64,000 nucleotides of DNA from an uncultured Clostridia bacterium (GTDB lineage: Bacteria; Bacillota; Clostridia; TANB77; CAG-508), in the NCBI GenBank assembly GCA_949443285.1, contig CASSLW010000004.1, forward strand, positions 62,001 through 126,000, written 5' to 3'. This document shows positions 16,600-26,472 of this stretch, piece after piece. Position 1 is the first letter of the stretch, and each line of letters opens with the position of its first letter. The translations under genes were made by a program, and so were the position numbers. The notes under the pieces were generated by a model. That model ran no database searches. It saw only the letters and a program-made list of their open reading frames with translations, and was not told the origin of the DNA.

Positions 16600-17289
16600 C
16601 TAAACGTTCTGTTGTTTTTTGTAGATTTCTAATATTTGTGTTTCATATAGTTTGTGTTTTCTTTGGTTTCTGTCTATTTCAGGGTTGAATTCGTTTCTTA
16701 TCTCTTGTACTATTATTTTATGTTCATTCTCAATTTTTTTGTAGATAAGCTCACCAACACTTCTTATTTCTTCTGCTATTTCTTTTGTATGTTTGTCAAA
16801 TTTTTTATCTATTTCTTTTGTATGTTTGTCAAATTTCTTATCTATTTCTTTTGTATGTTTGTCAAATTTCTTATCCATTTCTTCTCTTAAATTTATTACT
16901 ACATTATCTATTTTGTTGTCTACTTCCTCAAATCTTTCGTTCATATCTTCTCTTAACGTCTCTACTTTTTGGTCTACATTATCTACTTTTTTGTCAAGAT
17001 TGTCTACTTTTTTGTCAAGATTGTCTACTCTATTATTAACCTTGTCTATTTTGCTGTCTACTTCCTCAAATCTTTCGTTCATGTCTTCTCTTAACGTCTC
17101 TACCTTTTTGTCTACTTTCTCAAATCTTTCGTTCATATCTTCTCTTAATGTCTCTACCTTTTGGTCTACATTATTTACTTTTTGGTCTACCTTTTCGATT
17201 TCTTTTTTCAAACTTGTCTCCACATTCTTTATCTCTTGTTTATTTTCTTTAACAGCTTGTAAAATTTCTTTTAACATTTGTTGTTCCAT
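16600..17289 (-). CDS. Repetitive coiled-coil protein
   Basis: A 229-residue protein that is almost entirely heptad-repeat coiled coil. It contains three copies of a segment around VETLREDMNERFEEVD, several short NLDKKVD repeats, and three tandem 10-residue units FDKHTKEIDK encoded by near-identical 30-base DNA repeats (about 16780-16875). No transmembrane segment or catalytic motif is visible. Similar proteins occur in many Firmicutes without known function. The repeats could vary in number by slippage without shifting frame. It has an AAGGAGG ribosome binding site. Confidence 0.75.
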   Translation of the reverse strand: MEQQMLKEILQAVKENKQEIKNVETSLKKEIEKVDQKVNNVDQKVETLREDMNERFEKVDKKVETLREDMNERFEEVDSKIDKVNNRVDNLDKKVDNLDKKVDNVDQKVETLREDMNERFEEVDNKIDNVVINLREEMDKKFDKHTKEIDKKFDKHTKEIDKKFDKHTKEIAEEIRSVGELIYKKIENEHKIIVQEIRNEFNPEIDRNQRKHKLYETQILEIYKKQQNV

Positions 17290-17441
17290 ATATTACCTCC
17301 TTGGTCTAGTTTTTTCTTCGGAGTGCACCTATTAAGTTAAGCTAATTCAGATTATACAACCAAAAAATAAAATATGCAATAGTTTTTTTGCATATTTTAT
17401 AAAAAAATTCATTCTAATTTTCAATTCGACAAAATCCAACA

Positions 17442-18671
17442 TTATTCGACATTTTTAGATTGCTTCAGCATAATATCACCAAAAACAGCATACCCTTCTT
17501 TAGGATTATTAACAAGCACATGTGTAACTGCACCAATAAATTTACCATTTTGTAATATAGGGGCACCAGACATTCCTTGAATTATTCCGCCAGTTTTATC
17601 AATTAGTCTTTGCTCTGTTACTTTTATTTGCATACTTTTATTATCATAATTATTTTCCTTATATATTTTTTGTATTTCAATTTCATATTCTTTTGGTGTT
17701 TGATTGTCTAAACTGCACAGTATCGTTGCTTTTCCTGTTTTTATTTCATCTCGTAATGCAACTTCTAGTTCTTTTGATTTGTCAATATTTAAACTTGCTA
17801 AATTATTTACTTTTCCATATATTCCAAATCTACTGTTTTTGCTTATTGTTCCAATATTTTGTTGATTTTCCACTGTTCCTTGTATTCTTCCTGGTTCTCC
17901 CACTTCCCCTTTTGTAATGTTTAATATCCTTGTTGTTATAAATTCACCTGATGATATATTTATCAACTCATTTGTGTCTATGTCTGTTATTCCGTGCCCC
18001 AATGCCCCAAATGTTTTGCTTGTAGGTTCATAGAATGTTACTGTTCCCACTCCTGCTGCGCTATCTCTAACCCATAATCCTAATTTATACTCGCTTTTGT
18101 TTGTTTTTACAGGTGTCATACTACATTCTTTTGTTTCTTCTTGATGTATGAATTTTACTTTGATATCTTGTCCGTTTGACATGTTTACGGTTTTTATTAG
18201 GTCTTCTGTTGTGCTGATTTGCTTGTCGTCAATTTTTATTATTGTGTCTCCTTCTTTTATTCCAGTATTTTCATATGGTTTATATTTTTTACTGTCATTT
18301 CCTTCTATTTCTGACATACCTACTACTAGTACTCCACTTGTGTATAGTTTTACTCCTGCTATATTTCCTACTGGTATTACTGTTGTTCTTGGCAACACAT
18401 TTACATCAACGTCTTTTAGTTTTAGTGTGTTTAGAAAGCTTACTTCTAATGTTGTTTTTCCTACTTGATTACTTATTTTGTTTCCGTTTGTCGATGCTGT
18501 TTCTATTGTGCTTTCTTTGCTTTTGATGTTCATTCCTATAAGTGTTCTCATATTTATACTTTCTCCTTCAAATATTACTAGTTTGTTTGGTATATTTGAT
18601 ATTACTAGTGTATAAATATATATTACTAATAGAAAAAATACTAATAATAGCATTTTTAAGAATTTTTTCAT
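17442..18671 (-). CDS. spoIVB: SpoIVB serine peptidase
   Basis: A 409-residue S55-family protease, secreted from the forespore to trigger pro-sigma-K processing. An N-terminal membrane anchor (residues 5-25) is followed by a PDZ domain (about 105-200, GIKEGDTIIKIDDKQIST) and the peptidase, with the catalytic His in GALGHGITDIDT and Ser in IQGMSGAPILQNGKFIGAVT. These are the diagnostic SpoIVB motifs and show the host forms endospores. It lies directly downstream of the pilus operon on the same strand, about 80 bases away, but probably has its own forespore promoter. Confidence 0.92.
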   Translation of the reverse strand: MKKFLKMLLLVFFLLVIYIYTLVISNIPNKLVIFEGESINMRTLIGMNIKSKESTIETASTNGNKISNQVGKTTLEVSFLNTLKLKDVDVNVLPRTTVIPVGNIAGVKLYTSGVLVVGMSEIEGNDSKKYKPYENTGIKEGDTIIKIDDKQISTTEDLIKTVNMSNGQDIKVKFIHQEETKECSMTPVKTNKSEYKLGLWVRDSAAGVGTVTFYEPTSKTFGALGHGITDIDTNELINISSGEFITTRILNITKGEVGEPGRIQGTVENQQNIGTISKNSRFGIYGKVNNLASLNIDKSKELEVALRDEIKTGKATILCSLDNQTPKEYEIEIQKIYKENNYDNKSMQIKVTEQRLIDKTGGIIQGMSGAPILQNGKFIGAVTHVLVNNPKEGYAVFGDIMLKQSKNVE

Positions 18672-18750
18672 AGTTTTTCTCCTTAAATTTTACTATTATT
18701 AGTATTTACATTTTTTATTTTTATATTCTTTTTTAATTTGATTCTTCTAA

Positions 18751-20606
18751 TTATTCTTTCAAATTTGATAATGATGATGGAAATTCATTGTTTGTAACTC
18801 TACGCATTCCATATCTTTCCCTTCCCAACGCTGTATAATACAATTGTAGTATTTTATATTCGCTTGTTGTTGGATTATAGTTCGCTTTATTTTTTAAATC
18901 TATTCCACTATTTGAATTTAAAGTAATTATCGAACTATAAGCCCCTAAATCTTGTCTAGGAAAGAAATACACATTTCTTTTATGTTGTATTATCTCTATT
19001 ATCTTTTCCTTACCATCTTGGTCTTTTCCTACTATTTTTTCTTCATATATCCCTTCTAGTGTTCGTCTTTCAAAATCTGTGTTGGATAATCCAACTGCAT
19101 TTTCTAAATCTTTGTTCATCAATGTTGCATCTGTTATCCTATAATAAATACCACCTTTAATCTGAGGATCAGTTTGCTCAGGATCGTTATTCACTGCTAT
19201 ATAAATAGAATCTTCTGACACAAAATCTTCATTAATATCATTTGGAACATATGCATATCCGTTATATATTTTCCCCCCTATATTTAGTCCTTGCAAAAAT
19301 GTAATCATAGATATGTTTGTTGTTAATTCTTCCCATTCTTCATCTTTCAATTTCGGCATAGCAAAACTTGCTCCTGAAGATGATACCTTATTATAATTTG
19401 AAATAGCCACAATTAAATTGGATTCTATTGAATTTCTTATTACTGCTTTTCTATGTACACTAAAATTAGATGCCTCATCTTCTATAAATGTTCCATTATT
19501 GAACCATTCTTCGAAGATTTTTTTCCCTGCCAAACTCGCATATGGATTTGGGTTCTCACTGTCTTCGCTATATTTTATTCCTTCCGAATTCACTGCATCA
19601 TCAACTGATAAGTTTCTTAAAAGCGATAAATTTGGTTCTTCTGGTTGTCTTACATGTCCGTATTCAAACTTTTGTTTAAATTTGTATGCTTTTTTATAAA
19701 ATTCCTTTGCACTATTATTATTTTCAATTAACTCTTTGTCTCCATTAGCTACTTCTTTGTTATGATTTATTATTGAAAAAATTTTGTCGTCAACATCTAC
19801 ATAATATTTAACACCATTTATTTTTCTATATGTATAGTTTCTTATTGCACCGAGTTTGTCCTGACGCCGTTGCACCTGTAATTGTCTCATATGTCATTTC
19901 TATTGGTATAAATCCATCACTTCTTCTTGTCTCTCCAGGGATATACACATATTCATTTAATTTATTATCTTTCTCTTCTACTATTTCTATTCCTCTATAT
20001 TTTACTTTGTCTTCTGCCTCATCATATTCGACACCGCTTAACAGATAACCAGATTCATTAACAATTTTTCCACCAATTTCTCCTTGAATTGTTATGTATG
20101 AATCTAATGTATATGTTATTACTACATCACAATCATTGTTTCTGTATCTACAGCTATAATAAATATATGGTTTTAACCCATACAGTGTTTCTCCGTCTTC
20201 CATATGTGGCATCTGCATAAAATTTATCAGATTCACTTAACGTATTTTTGTAATCTGAATAAATATAATACCCATCATACAACGTATATACAATTGCTGG
20301 CACATATTCACTTAAAACATCTTCTCCATATCCAGACATGCTAAACTGACTTGCTAATGAATTATAAAAGGTTTTAATGGCTGCCTTTATATCTCTCATT
20401 TTAGAGTCGGAAAAGCCCGAAGTTGAACTATTCGACATATTCATTTGAAAAGCTTTTATTCCGTCATATGTTGCAACTTTTAATCTAGAGTCATAATTCA
20501 TCTGAAAATCTAATGTTTTTATTTCATTTGCTGAATAACTATTTAATATTATTGCCATCGGTAAAATTATTATTATCGCCAAAACAGCTAATCCCTGTAT
20601 TTTCAT
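18751..20606 (-). CDS. Large pseudopilin-like surface protein, two +1 frameshifts
   Basis: Three overlapping frames join into one protein of about 617 residues when one base is skipped at each of two in-frame CGG codons (20195-20193, codon 138; 19852-19850, about codon 252). Joined, the passages read DATYGR-GETLYGLKPYIYY and GATASGQT-GAIRNYTYRK. The N-terminus (residues 4-25) is a single hydrophobic anchor like those of the adjacent pilin-like proteins; the rest is a large extracytoplasmic domain of unrecognised family. It is last in the Tad-like operon, so it may be a tip or adhesin subunit (inference). All three segments are free of other defects, which argues against decay. Confidence 0.72.
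19850..19852 (-). other. CGG +1 frameshift site (large pilus protein, second)
   Basis: The reading frame ACT-CGG-TGC meets a stop after a few codons; ACT-C-GGT-GCA continues the protein for about 365 residues. This is the only site followed by T, not A. Confidence 0.85.
20193..20195 (-). other. CGG +1 frameshift site (large pilus protein, first)
   Basis: AGA-CGG-AGA in the incoming frame; AGA-C-GGA-GAA enters the frame that continues for over 110 codons to the next site. Confidence 0.85.
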
Positions 20607-20651
20607 AGATTCCCTCTCTTTAGTTTGTATTAAACTTTTGATTTTATTTGC

Positions 20652-20688
20652 AAATAGCTTGTAATGTAATTACAAGCTATTTTTTTGT
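20652..20688. terminator. Intercistronic hairpin with plus-strand T-run
   Basis: AAATAGCTTGTAAT and ATTACAAGCTATTT form a long stem followed by T7 on the plus strand. In the operon direction (minus) it sits in the longest gap between pilus genes and may attenuate or protect the mRNA. Confidence 0.5.
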
Positions 20689-20698
20689 TTCTTTATAA

Positions 20699-21241
20699 TT
20701 ATTTCCCATTTGCTGTTACAATTCCTGCATGACTTGCAGCAACTGTGTATGTATCATTTCCTGTTACTGTGTAAAAGAAATTTTTTAATTGTTGTGATAT
20801 TGTTTGATTTGTATTTTTTACACGTGCAGAAAATAAGTCTCCTTCTTTACAGTAATATATACCTTCTTTCTTACCTTCTTGCTTTTGTTTTTCCCATTCG
20901 CCCATAATTTGTGAAGTATATACTGTATATGATGCATTTTCACCTATTTTATCAGCTTGTACCATTGAAGTTTTCTTTCCTAAATTTGTATCTCTTACTT
21001 CTAGTTCTAGTTCTACATCATAAGTATTACCTGTAGATGTTATTGTTTCAAGAAATTTATCATAATTAGCTTCTGTTATTTTTCCTATTGTTCTTGCTGT
21101 ATCTACAAATTCTGTTGTTGCTGTTTTTACTGCTAGTTGAGAAACGTCATCCGTTCTATCTGATATTGTCATTAGTGGGAATACAAACATTAGAATTGCT
21201 GCTAATCCTATAGCAATTACTGTTATTAATGTATCACTCAT
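20699..21241 (-). CDS. Pilus-operon pseudopilin-like protein, 180 residues
   Basis: A protein with an N-terminal hydrophobic segment (TLITVIAIGLAAILMFVFPLM) and a soluble domain of about 150 residues. It belongs to no family I can name. Position in the Tad-like operon and architecture suggest a minor pilin or an assembly subunit on the outer membrane face. Thr/Asn-rich tracts near the C-terminus resemble other secreted proteins here. It has a GGAGGAGATAAC ribosome binding site and lies 65 bases after the frameshifted pilin-like gene. Confidence 0.7.
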   Translation of the reverse strand: MSDTLITVIAIGLAAILMFVFPLMTISDRTDDVSQLAVKTATTEFVDTARTIGKITEANYDKFLETITSTGNTYDVELELEVRDTNLGKKTSMVQADKIGENASYTVYTSQIMGEWEKQKQEGKKEGIYYCKEGDLFSARVKNTNQTISQQLKNFFYTVTGNDTYTVAASHAGIVTANGK

Positions 21242-21306
21242 GTTATCTCCTCCTTTTTACAATTAATACTTATAATGTAAAATATTTTACATTATTCTTC
21301 TGTACT

Positions 21307-21979
21307 CTAACGTTCAAGTGTATATGTTATTACTCTTATTTCATTTTTGTTAACATCTGAAACTTCAGACGGATTATTATCTTCTTCTTTCGCTCCTGCT
21401 TCAAGATTTTTTTCACTTATTCTGTCTTGACTATAATATGTACCTAATGATTCTTTTATTTTATACCCATTCTTTATTTTTTCCTCAAGATAATCATGTA
21501 AACATATCCCATTCAATCTTCTTCTATCTTTTAGGCCAAAAAGTCCGACTTTCAGGTATTTTCCCATATACTATTCCATTTAGAAATTCTAGTTTATTAC
21601 CTAATCCTTCAACATCTACATTAAAATCTATTGTTTTTATTTTTCTTTTATCCTCTATTGTTGCACCTTCTTCATATAAGAAATAATCATCAGGAAATTC
21701 AAATATTATTTTATAGCTTTCATCCATGCTTCTATATACTGTTGGTATTATAGTTTCCATTCCAACATATCTTTCTGTTTTATCAATTACGTAATAAAAT
21801 ATCTTATCTTCTTTTTTTGTACTGCTTTCTTCAATTGAATACTGCTCTCTATCTGAATATTTAACTAATGTGGCTATTGCAGTTGTTGCTTGTGTAAAAG
21901 ATAGCATAGCTATGGAAAGTGCCATCACAAATAGTAAGACTGAACCTGCCATTTTTAGTGCTTCTACTGCATTTTCCAT
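21307..21979 (-). CDS. Pilin-like protein with +1 frameshift at CGG
   Basis: Two frames join into a protein of about 223 residues at the CGG codon at 21547-21545 (codon 145): NGIVYGKIPES-GLFGLKD. The N-terminus MENAVEALKMAG is a divergent version of the MENASKAL start of the neighbouring pilins, followed by one hydrophobic segment. Without the shift the product stops six codons after CGG. The downstream frame (DRRRLNGICLHDYLEEKI and beyond) is 75 codons long, with no ribosome binding site of its own at a good start. It is probably a minor pilin of the same apparatus. Confidence 0.75.
21545..21547 (-). other. CGG +1 frameshift site (223-residue pilin-like gene)
   Basis: AGT-CGG-ACT leads to a stop within seven codons; AGT-C-GGA-CTT continues for about 80 codons. 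Confidence 0.85.
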
Positions 21980-22013
21980 AGTATACCTCCTTTAATTTAC
22001 ATTATCATATACA

Positions 22014-22409
22014 TTATTTATCTATTTTCACAGTTGTTACTCTTCCTTTTGTACCTGTTCCCGTATATCCAAATGATACCTTATATGTTGTATTAGCATT
22101 TACCCATCCTGTTGCTGTTATTGATTTATTGTCCGCTGTTGAAGTAGTATCTAAAGTTATATTATTTTCATCATTTGAATCATTATTAATTGCTATAATA
22201 TCATTAATTAATGATTTTACCATTGATCCTTTAATACTTCCTTCATATTTCTGAAACTTTGCATTAAATGTTGTTATTTCTGCATCTGTCATTCCTGTCC
22301 CACTTACTACTGATGATGCTTGATTGAATATCATAATTCCTAAAGATATTAATAATATGGCTAATAATATAGCTCCTGCTATAATTAATGCTTTTGATGC
22401 ATTCTCCAT
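22014..22409 (-). CDS. Pilin-like protein, tandem duplicate B
   Basis: A 131-residue protein starting MENASKALIIAGA with a hydrophobic helix to about residue 30, then a small soluble domain. The first 84 or so residues are nearly identical to those of the upstream neighbour (22428-22838), including at the DNA level; the C-terminal 45 residues differ but keep the plan GWVNANTTYKVSFGY...KGRVT. The repeated gene, single hydrophobic N-terminus and position make it a likely major pilin of the Tad-like system. No classical Gly-cleaved leader is visible. Confidence 0.78.
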   Translation of the reverse strand: MENASKALIIAGAILLAILLISLGIMIFNQASSVVSGTGMTDAEITTFNAKFQKYEGSIKGSMVKSLINDIIAINNDSNDENNITLDTTSTADNKSITATGWVNANTTYKVSFGYTGTGTKGRVTTVKIDK

Positions 22410-22427
22410 AATACATCTCTCCTTTCA

Positions 22428-22838
22428 CTATTTTATTGTTACGTTTGTTATTCTTCCTTTTGTATCTGCTGTTGTTCCTGTTGGTTTCTCATAGCCAAAT
22501 GATACTTCATATGTTGTATTAGCATTTACCCATCCAGTTGCTGCTACTGATGCACCAGTCACACCAGTTGGACCAGCTTTCAAAGTTATGTCGTTTTCAT
22601 CATTTGAATCATTATTAACTGCTATAATATCATTAATTAATGATTTTACCATTGATCCTTTAATACTTCCTTCATATTTCTGAAACTTTGCATTAAATGT
22701 TGTTATTTCTGCATCTGTCATTCCTGTCCCACTTACTACTGATGATGCTTGATTGAATATCATAATTCCTAAAGATATTAATAATATGGCTAATAATATA
22801 GCTCCTGCTATAATTAATGCTTTTGATGCATTCTCCAT
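22428..22838 (-). CDS. Pilin-like protein, tandem duplicate A
   Basis: A 136-residue paralogue of the next gene, sharing MENASKALIIAGA and the following 70 residues almost exactly (a conservative V/I and a D/N change are visible). The C-terminal part diverges with a Gly/Thr-rich insertion. The roughly 220 bases of near-perfect DNA identity indicate a recent duplication or ongoing gene conversion. Ribosome binding site GGAGAGGTG precedes the ATG. Confidence 0.78.
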   Translation of the reverse strand: MENASKALIIAGAILLAILLISLGIMIFNQASSVVSGTGMTDAEITTFNAKFQKYEGSIKGSMVKSLINDIIAVNNDSNDENDITLKAGPTGVTGASVAATGWVNANTTYEVSFGYEKPTGTTADTKGRITNVTIK

Positions 22839-22893
22839 AAGACACCTCTCCTTTCATTTGTAATAATTTATTTAGTAATTTTAATAACATAAT

Positions 22894-23325
22894 TTATTCT
22901 GTAACTTGTTCAAATCTCATATATTTTATTCTTCTTGTCTTCTTATGATATTCAACTTCGCTACATTTAAATGTAATTCCTCTATAATTTTGAACAAAAC
23001 TTGCTATTCCTGCTTGTCCTATTCTTTCTATCGCATAAGTTACATCAACATCTGTGAATGTTATATCCATTTTTATTGAATTTTCATCATTTTCAATAAA
23101 TTCTCCTTTGTTATTCTTAGGAATTTCATTTTTTTCATTTGTATTTAATATTCTATTCATTATTGTTGCTAGGTCTTGTCCTATCATTTCTTGGTCTTTT
23201 TTTATATCAAACTGAGCGTTTTCTTTTTGCAATGTCCTATTTGTTGCTATTTGGTTTAAATATATGTAAGCAACTGTAGATACTATTGCTATTATTATAA
23301 TAAAAAATATTGCTATTTTCTTCAT
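22894..23325 (-). CDS. Minor pseudopilin-like protein, 143 residues
   Basis: The N-terminus MKKIAIFFIIIIAIVSTVAYIYLNQ is a membrane segment, not the MENASKAL type, followed by a soluble domain with MIGQDLATIMNRILNTNEKN and a C-terminal strand-rich part (YAIERIGQAGIASFVQNY). The C-terminus KRTRRIKYMRF-like pattern recalls the ends of the neighbouring pilins (GRVSEIHF, GRISGIFF). The family is unrecognised; probably a pilus subunit by context. Confidence 0.68.
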   Translation of the reverse strand: MKKIAIFFIIIIAIVSTVAYIYLNQIATNRTLQKENAQFDIKKDQEMIGQDLATIMNRILNTNEKNEIPKNNKGEFIENDENSIKMDITFTDVDVTYAIERIGQAGIASFVQNYRGITFKCSEVEYHKKTRRIKYMRFEQVTE

Positions 23326-23383
23326 TGTAACTCCCTATTTTATTATAGCACTTTTTTGTCGTTTTTTCAAGTATCAGTCCTTT

Positions 23384-23827
23384 TTAATTCTTTTTGAAAT
23401 GAATTTCTGATACTCTTCCATTTTCATGGTATTTTACTTGAAGACATGTAAACAAATTTTCATTATCGTCAATAGAAGTTATTACTCCATATTCATTAAT
23501 TAAATTCTTCGCATTAACCTCATTTTGGCTTATTTCTCCTTTGCTTTGAAGAAATACTCTTACTTTATAATTATTATCTACTTCATCTATATTATTTTCA
23601 TATGCCAAATTTGCTACTGTAATAATCTGATAAATCGTCACATCATTTCTTCCAGCATATACATTAAATTGTGCATTAAATTGTGTTAATTGATTTGATG
23701 TTATTTGGTCATGCATGCGTGCTGCTTTTTCGCCAAAGTCAATAAATAGATATACTGCTAAAGATAAGATAAGTACTCCTATTAAAACTCCTCCTGCAAT
23801 TATTAATGCTTTTGATGCATTTTCCAT
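23384..23827 (-). CDS. Pilin-like protein, 147 residues
   Basis: MENASKALIIAGGVLIGVL starts the protein, with a hydrophobic helix to about residue 30, then TSNQLTQFNAQFNVYAGRND, which parallels the TTFNAKFQKYEG segment of the duplicated pilins. The ending ENGRVSEIHFKKN is shared in pattern with other members. It is one of several homologous pilin-like subunits in the operon. Confidence 0.76.
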   Translation of the reverse strand: MENASKALIIAGGVLIGVLILSLAVYLFIDFGEKAARMHDQITSNQLTQFNAQFNVYAGRNDVTIYQIITVANLAYENNIDEVDNNYKVRVFLQSKGEISQNEVNAKNLINEYGVITSIDDNENLFTCLQVKYHENGRVSEIHFKKN

Positions 23828-23854
23828 ACTATCCTCCTAAATCTGTCTTTATAA

Positions 23855-24349
23855 TTATTCAAAGAATATTCCACTAATTCTTCCTTCAGGATTGTTGTAC
23901 TCTATTCCTTTACATTTAAATCTAGCATGTTGCTTAAACTGATCTTCCAGCGTTTTGAAACTATTTTTAAATTCTTCTAAAGGTATTCTTTCTTTTACTG
24001 TCTCTCCGCCTCTTTTTATCTCAATCTCTTTTGTCACAATTTTTTCAATATTATCATCTATAAAATATCCTGATTTCTTATCTATATTTCCATTGGTATC
24101 TAAGCTACGTTGGTTATTGTTACTTTCTATCTTATTATAAACACTTTTAAGTTCCATTAAAGTCAAACTTTGTTTATTATAAGGTTCAAATTGGTTATTA
24201 AACTCTGCAATTTGGGTATTTTTAGTTCTAGCATCATTGGAATTCTGATAATCTTGTAAACTAGTAAACATCATAATAAGTGCACCCAATATTAATAATG
24301 CTATTAAAATCCCCCCTGCCATAAGCAGGGCTTTTGATGCATTTTCCAT
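23855..24349 (-). CDS. Pilin-like protein, 164 residues
   Basis: The first pilin-like gene after the membrane platform gene. It starts MENASKALLMAGGILIALL, continues with a hydrophobic helix and the shared motif TQIAEFNNQFEPYNKQ, and ends NPEGRISGIFFE. The middle carries an insertion of charged residues (KEIEIKRGGETVKERIPL). The family plan (hydrophobic helix, FN-x-QF motif, GR-x-S ending) is clear across four neighbours. Confidence 0.76.
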   Translation of the reverse strand: MENASKALLMAGGILIALLILGALIMMFTSLQDYQNSNDARTKNTQIAEFNNQFEPYNKQSLTLMELKSVYNKIESNNNQRSLDTNGNIDKKSGYFIDDNIEKIVTKEIEIKRGGETVKERIPLEEFKNSFKTLEDQFKQHARFKCKGIEYNNPEGRISGIFFE

Positions 24350-24363
24350 AGTTTCCTCCTATT

Positions 24364-26442
24364 CTACAATGCTGACATAGAAGCAAATGAGTTAGACATA
24401 CTTGTTAATCCTATAAACACTAATGGTATAATTAAGTATCCACAGAACATTGATACCATTGGTGCAAACCCAATTACTTTTCCAATCATACCTTTTCTTT
24501 TAATTAATCTGTCATTTGATTCTTTACGTTTTTCTTTATAATAATCTCTTTCTGAGTCTAATTCGTCAAAAGCATCTCTAATTGGTATTTTCTCTACTGC
24601 TGCTTGCAAGCTTTCTACTATTCTGATTAATGGTTGATATGAAATTTCTTCTTTCATAGCTTCTAGAGCTTCCCAAGCTCCTGCCTCATAGTTGTTCACA
24701 CATCTTGTAATTTGTGGCCTAAATATGTTTGAATATCTTTCTAACCAATCTAGTATAATTTCAACATTTACCCTTTCAATTCTCATAAGCATTAATATAA
24801 TTGTTTGGAATTGCATTACTTCGTCTTCCATTTCTAGCTTTCTCATTATTACTTGGAACATTAATAGTCCAATTGGTGCCATATATCCTGCTAGTGCAAA
24901 TGCTATTGCTAGTAAAATTTCAAACCATTGTAGGTATTCTGCATTAATTATTGCTAATTTGTCTTCTACTATTCTTTTTGCAGTTTCTGTAATTTCTTCA
25001 TCTGACATATCGTCTACATAGTATTTTGATCTTCTAAATGCTAATTCAACGTCTGCTGTTGTAGTATCTAATTTTCCCCTAAACATATCTAGGAAGTAGT
25101 TGTCCATTTCAGTTATTTCCATAGCTTTTTTTCTATCTTTGTCTGTTAGTTCTCCTATTATGTTATAGTCTGTGGTCGGCTCCGTATATATGTAATTTAT
25201 TGCTACTGAGTGCATTTGCGCAAATAGTATGATTGATGCAATAAATGTTACTATACATATAGTCAGCCTATTTACATAGAGCCATTCCATTTTTAAGTGT
25301 GATGCTGAGTCTTTTAGCATTTGTTGAACTTTTTTGTATTCTTTTGTTCCTTCTTTTGGTATAAATAAGTCTACAATTTTTTTGATTATTTTTTTGCTAT
25401 ATAGCTTTTGTTGCCATGGATTTTCTGTGTTTTTTGTACTCATTGCTGTTGAGCCATTGTCTTTTAATTTTCTAACTAATATGTAACACATAACAGTAAT
25501 TAGTATTATTAGTATTTGAACTATTAATCCTGGTTTTCCTTCATACCAACTTTGTGTGAATGAGAAGTTTGATATTGACCAGCTTTTTAATGGTTCTAGT
25601 AGTAATACTGGTACTACTGATATTACTGATAAACTTTGAAATACATAGTTTAATTTGTCTCTTTTCAAGATTTCTAGTTGCATTTCTTGTGTTATGTTGT
25701 TGATATTTTTTAAGTATAGTGATGCTCCGTCTACTTTTCTGTCACCAAATTCCTTTGTTAAGTATGATACTCCGGCAAATTCTTTTAGGTAACTGTTTGG
25801 AGCTATATCGTAATATTTTTCTAATTCGTTTTCAGGGTCATCTGATATTAGTATTTCGTATATCTTTTCACCTTGTCTTGATACTTCTTTTTCGTCATCT
25901 TGTGATACTTGATATATGGCTTCTTCTACCATGTTGAATTCGTGGTATGCGTGTCTTATTTCTGAAAAGAATTCTATTTGTTGTTTTAATATATTATTGT
26001 CTATCTTATCTACTGAACCGTCTATGAATGTGTCTACCATAAATAGTTCAAAGATTAGTAAAATTGACATTAATAAATAGTTTGAAGATGTTATTGCTAT
26101 TGTTACTATCATTAGAGGTACTATTATAGCTAATGCTATTGTAAGTATTTTGGCCGTACCTTTTCTTGTGTTGTATTCGTCATCTATATTTATTATTTCT
26201 AGTCTTCTTCTTACTTTTAATACATATCTTTTTAGAAATGGTATCTTTATGTATGCTAAATATAGTTTTTGTAGTAACACTTCCATTGAAAATCTTCTGT
26301 CTCTTGTTCCTTCTTGTAATTGCTTTATTTTTTTGTATTCAGATTTTTGTGTTTTCTTTGATATTATTACATATAAGAATATTATTACTACAAGGGCAGC
26401 AACTGCTCCACCCATTATATAGACTAACATTTGGTTGTTCAC
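24364..26442 (-). CDS. TadB/TadC-like pilus platform membrane protein
   Basis: A 692-residue multi-pass protein with a tandem type II secretion F-domain plan. Hydrophobic segments are at about residues 5-28, 105-145, 265-330, 390-420, 510-545 and at the C-terminus, and each half carries an alpha-helical cytoplasmic block (VEEAIYQVSQDDEKEVSRQG; MLMRIERVNVEIILDWLERY). It probably combines the roles of TadB and TadC, the inner-membrane platform on which the CpaF-type ATPase acts. It is encoded immediately after the ATPase. No frameshift is present. Confidence 0.75.
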   Translation of the reverse strand: MNNQMLVYIMGGAVAALVVIIFLYVIISKKTQKSEYKKIKQLQEGTRDRRFSMEVLLQKLYLAYIKIPFLKRYVLKVRRRLEIINIDDEYNTRKGTAKILTIALAIIVPLMIVTIAITSSNYLLMSILLIFELFMVDTFIDGSVDKIDNNILKQQIEFFSEIRHAYHEFNMVEEAIYQVSQDDEKEVSRQGEKIYEILISDDPENELEKYYDIAPNSYLKEFAGVSYLTKEFGDRKVDGASLYLKNINNITQEMQLEILKRDKLNYVFQSLSVISVVPVLLLEPLKSWSISNFSFTQSWYEGKPGLIVQILIILITVMCYILVRKLKDNGSTAMSTKNTENPWQQKLYSKKIIKKIVDLFIPKEGTKEYKKVQQMLKDSASHLKMEWLYVNRLTICIVTFIASIILFAQMHSVAINYIYTEPTTDYNIIGELTDKDRKKAMEITEMDNYFLDMFRGKLDTTTADVELAFRRSKYYVDDMSDEEITETAKRIVEDKLAIINAEYLQWFEILLAIAFALAGYMAPIGLLMFQVIMRKLEMEDEVMQFQTIILMLMRIERVNVEIILDWLERYSNIFRPQITRCVNNYEAGAWEALEAMKEEISYQPLIRIVESLQAAVEKIPIRDAFDELDSERDYYKEKRKESNDRLIKRKGMIGKVIGFAPMVSMFCGYLIIPLVFIGLTSMSNSFASMSAL

Positions 26443-26472
26443 TTAGAAATAGCACCTCCCTTTGTATTGGCA

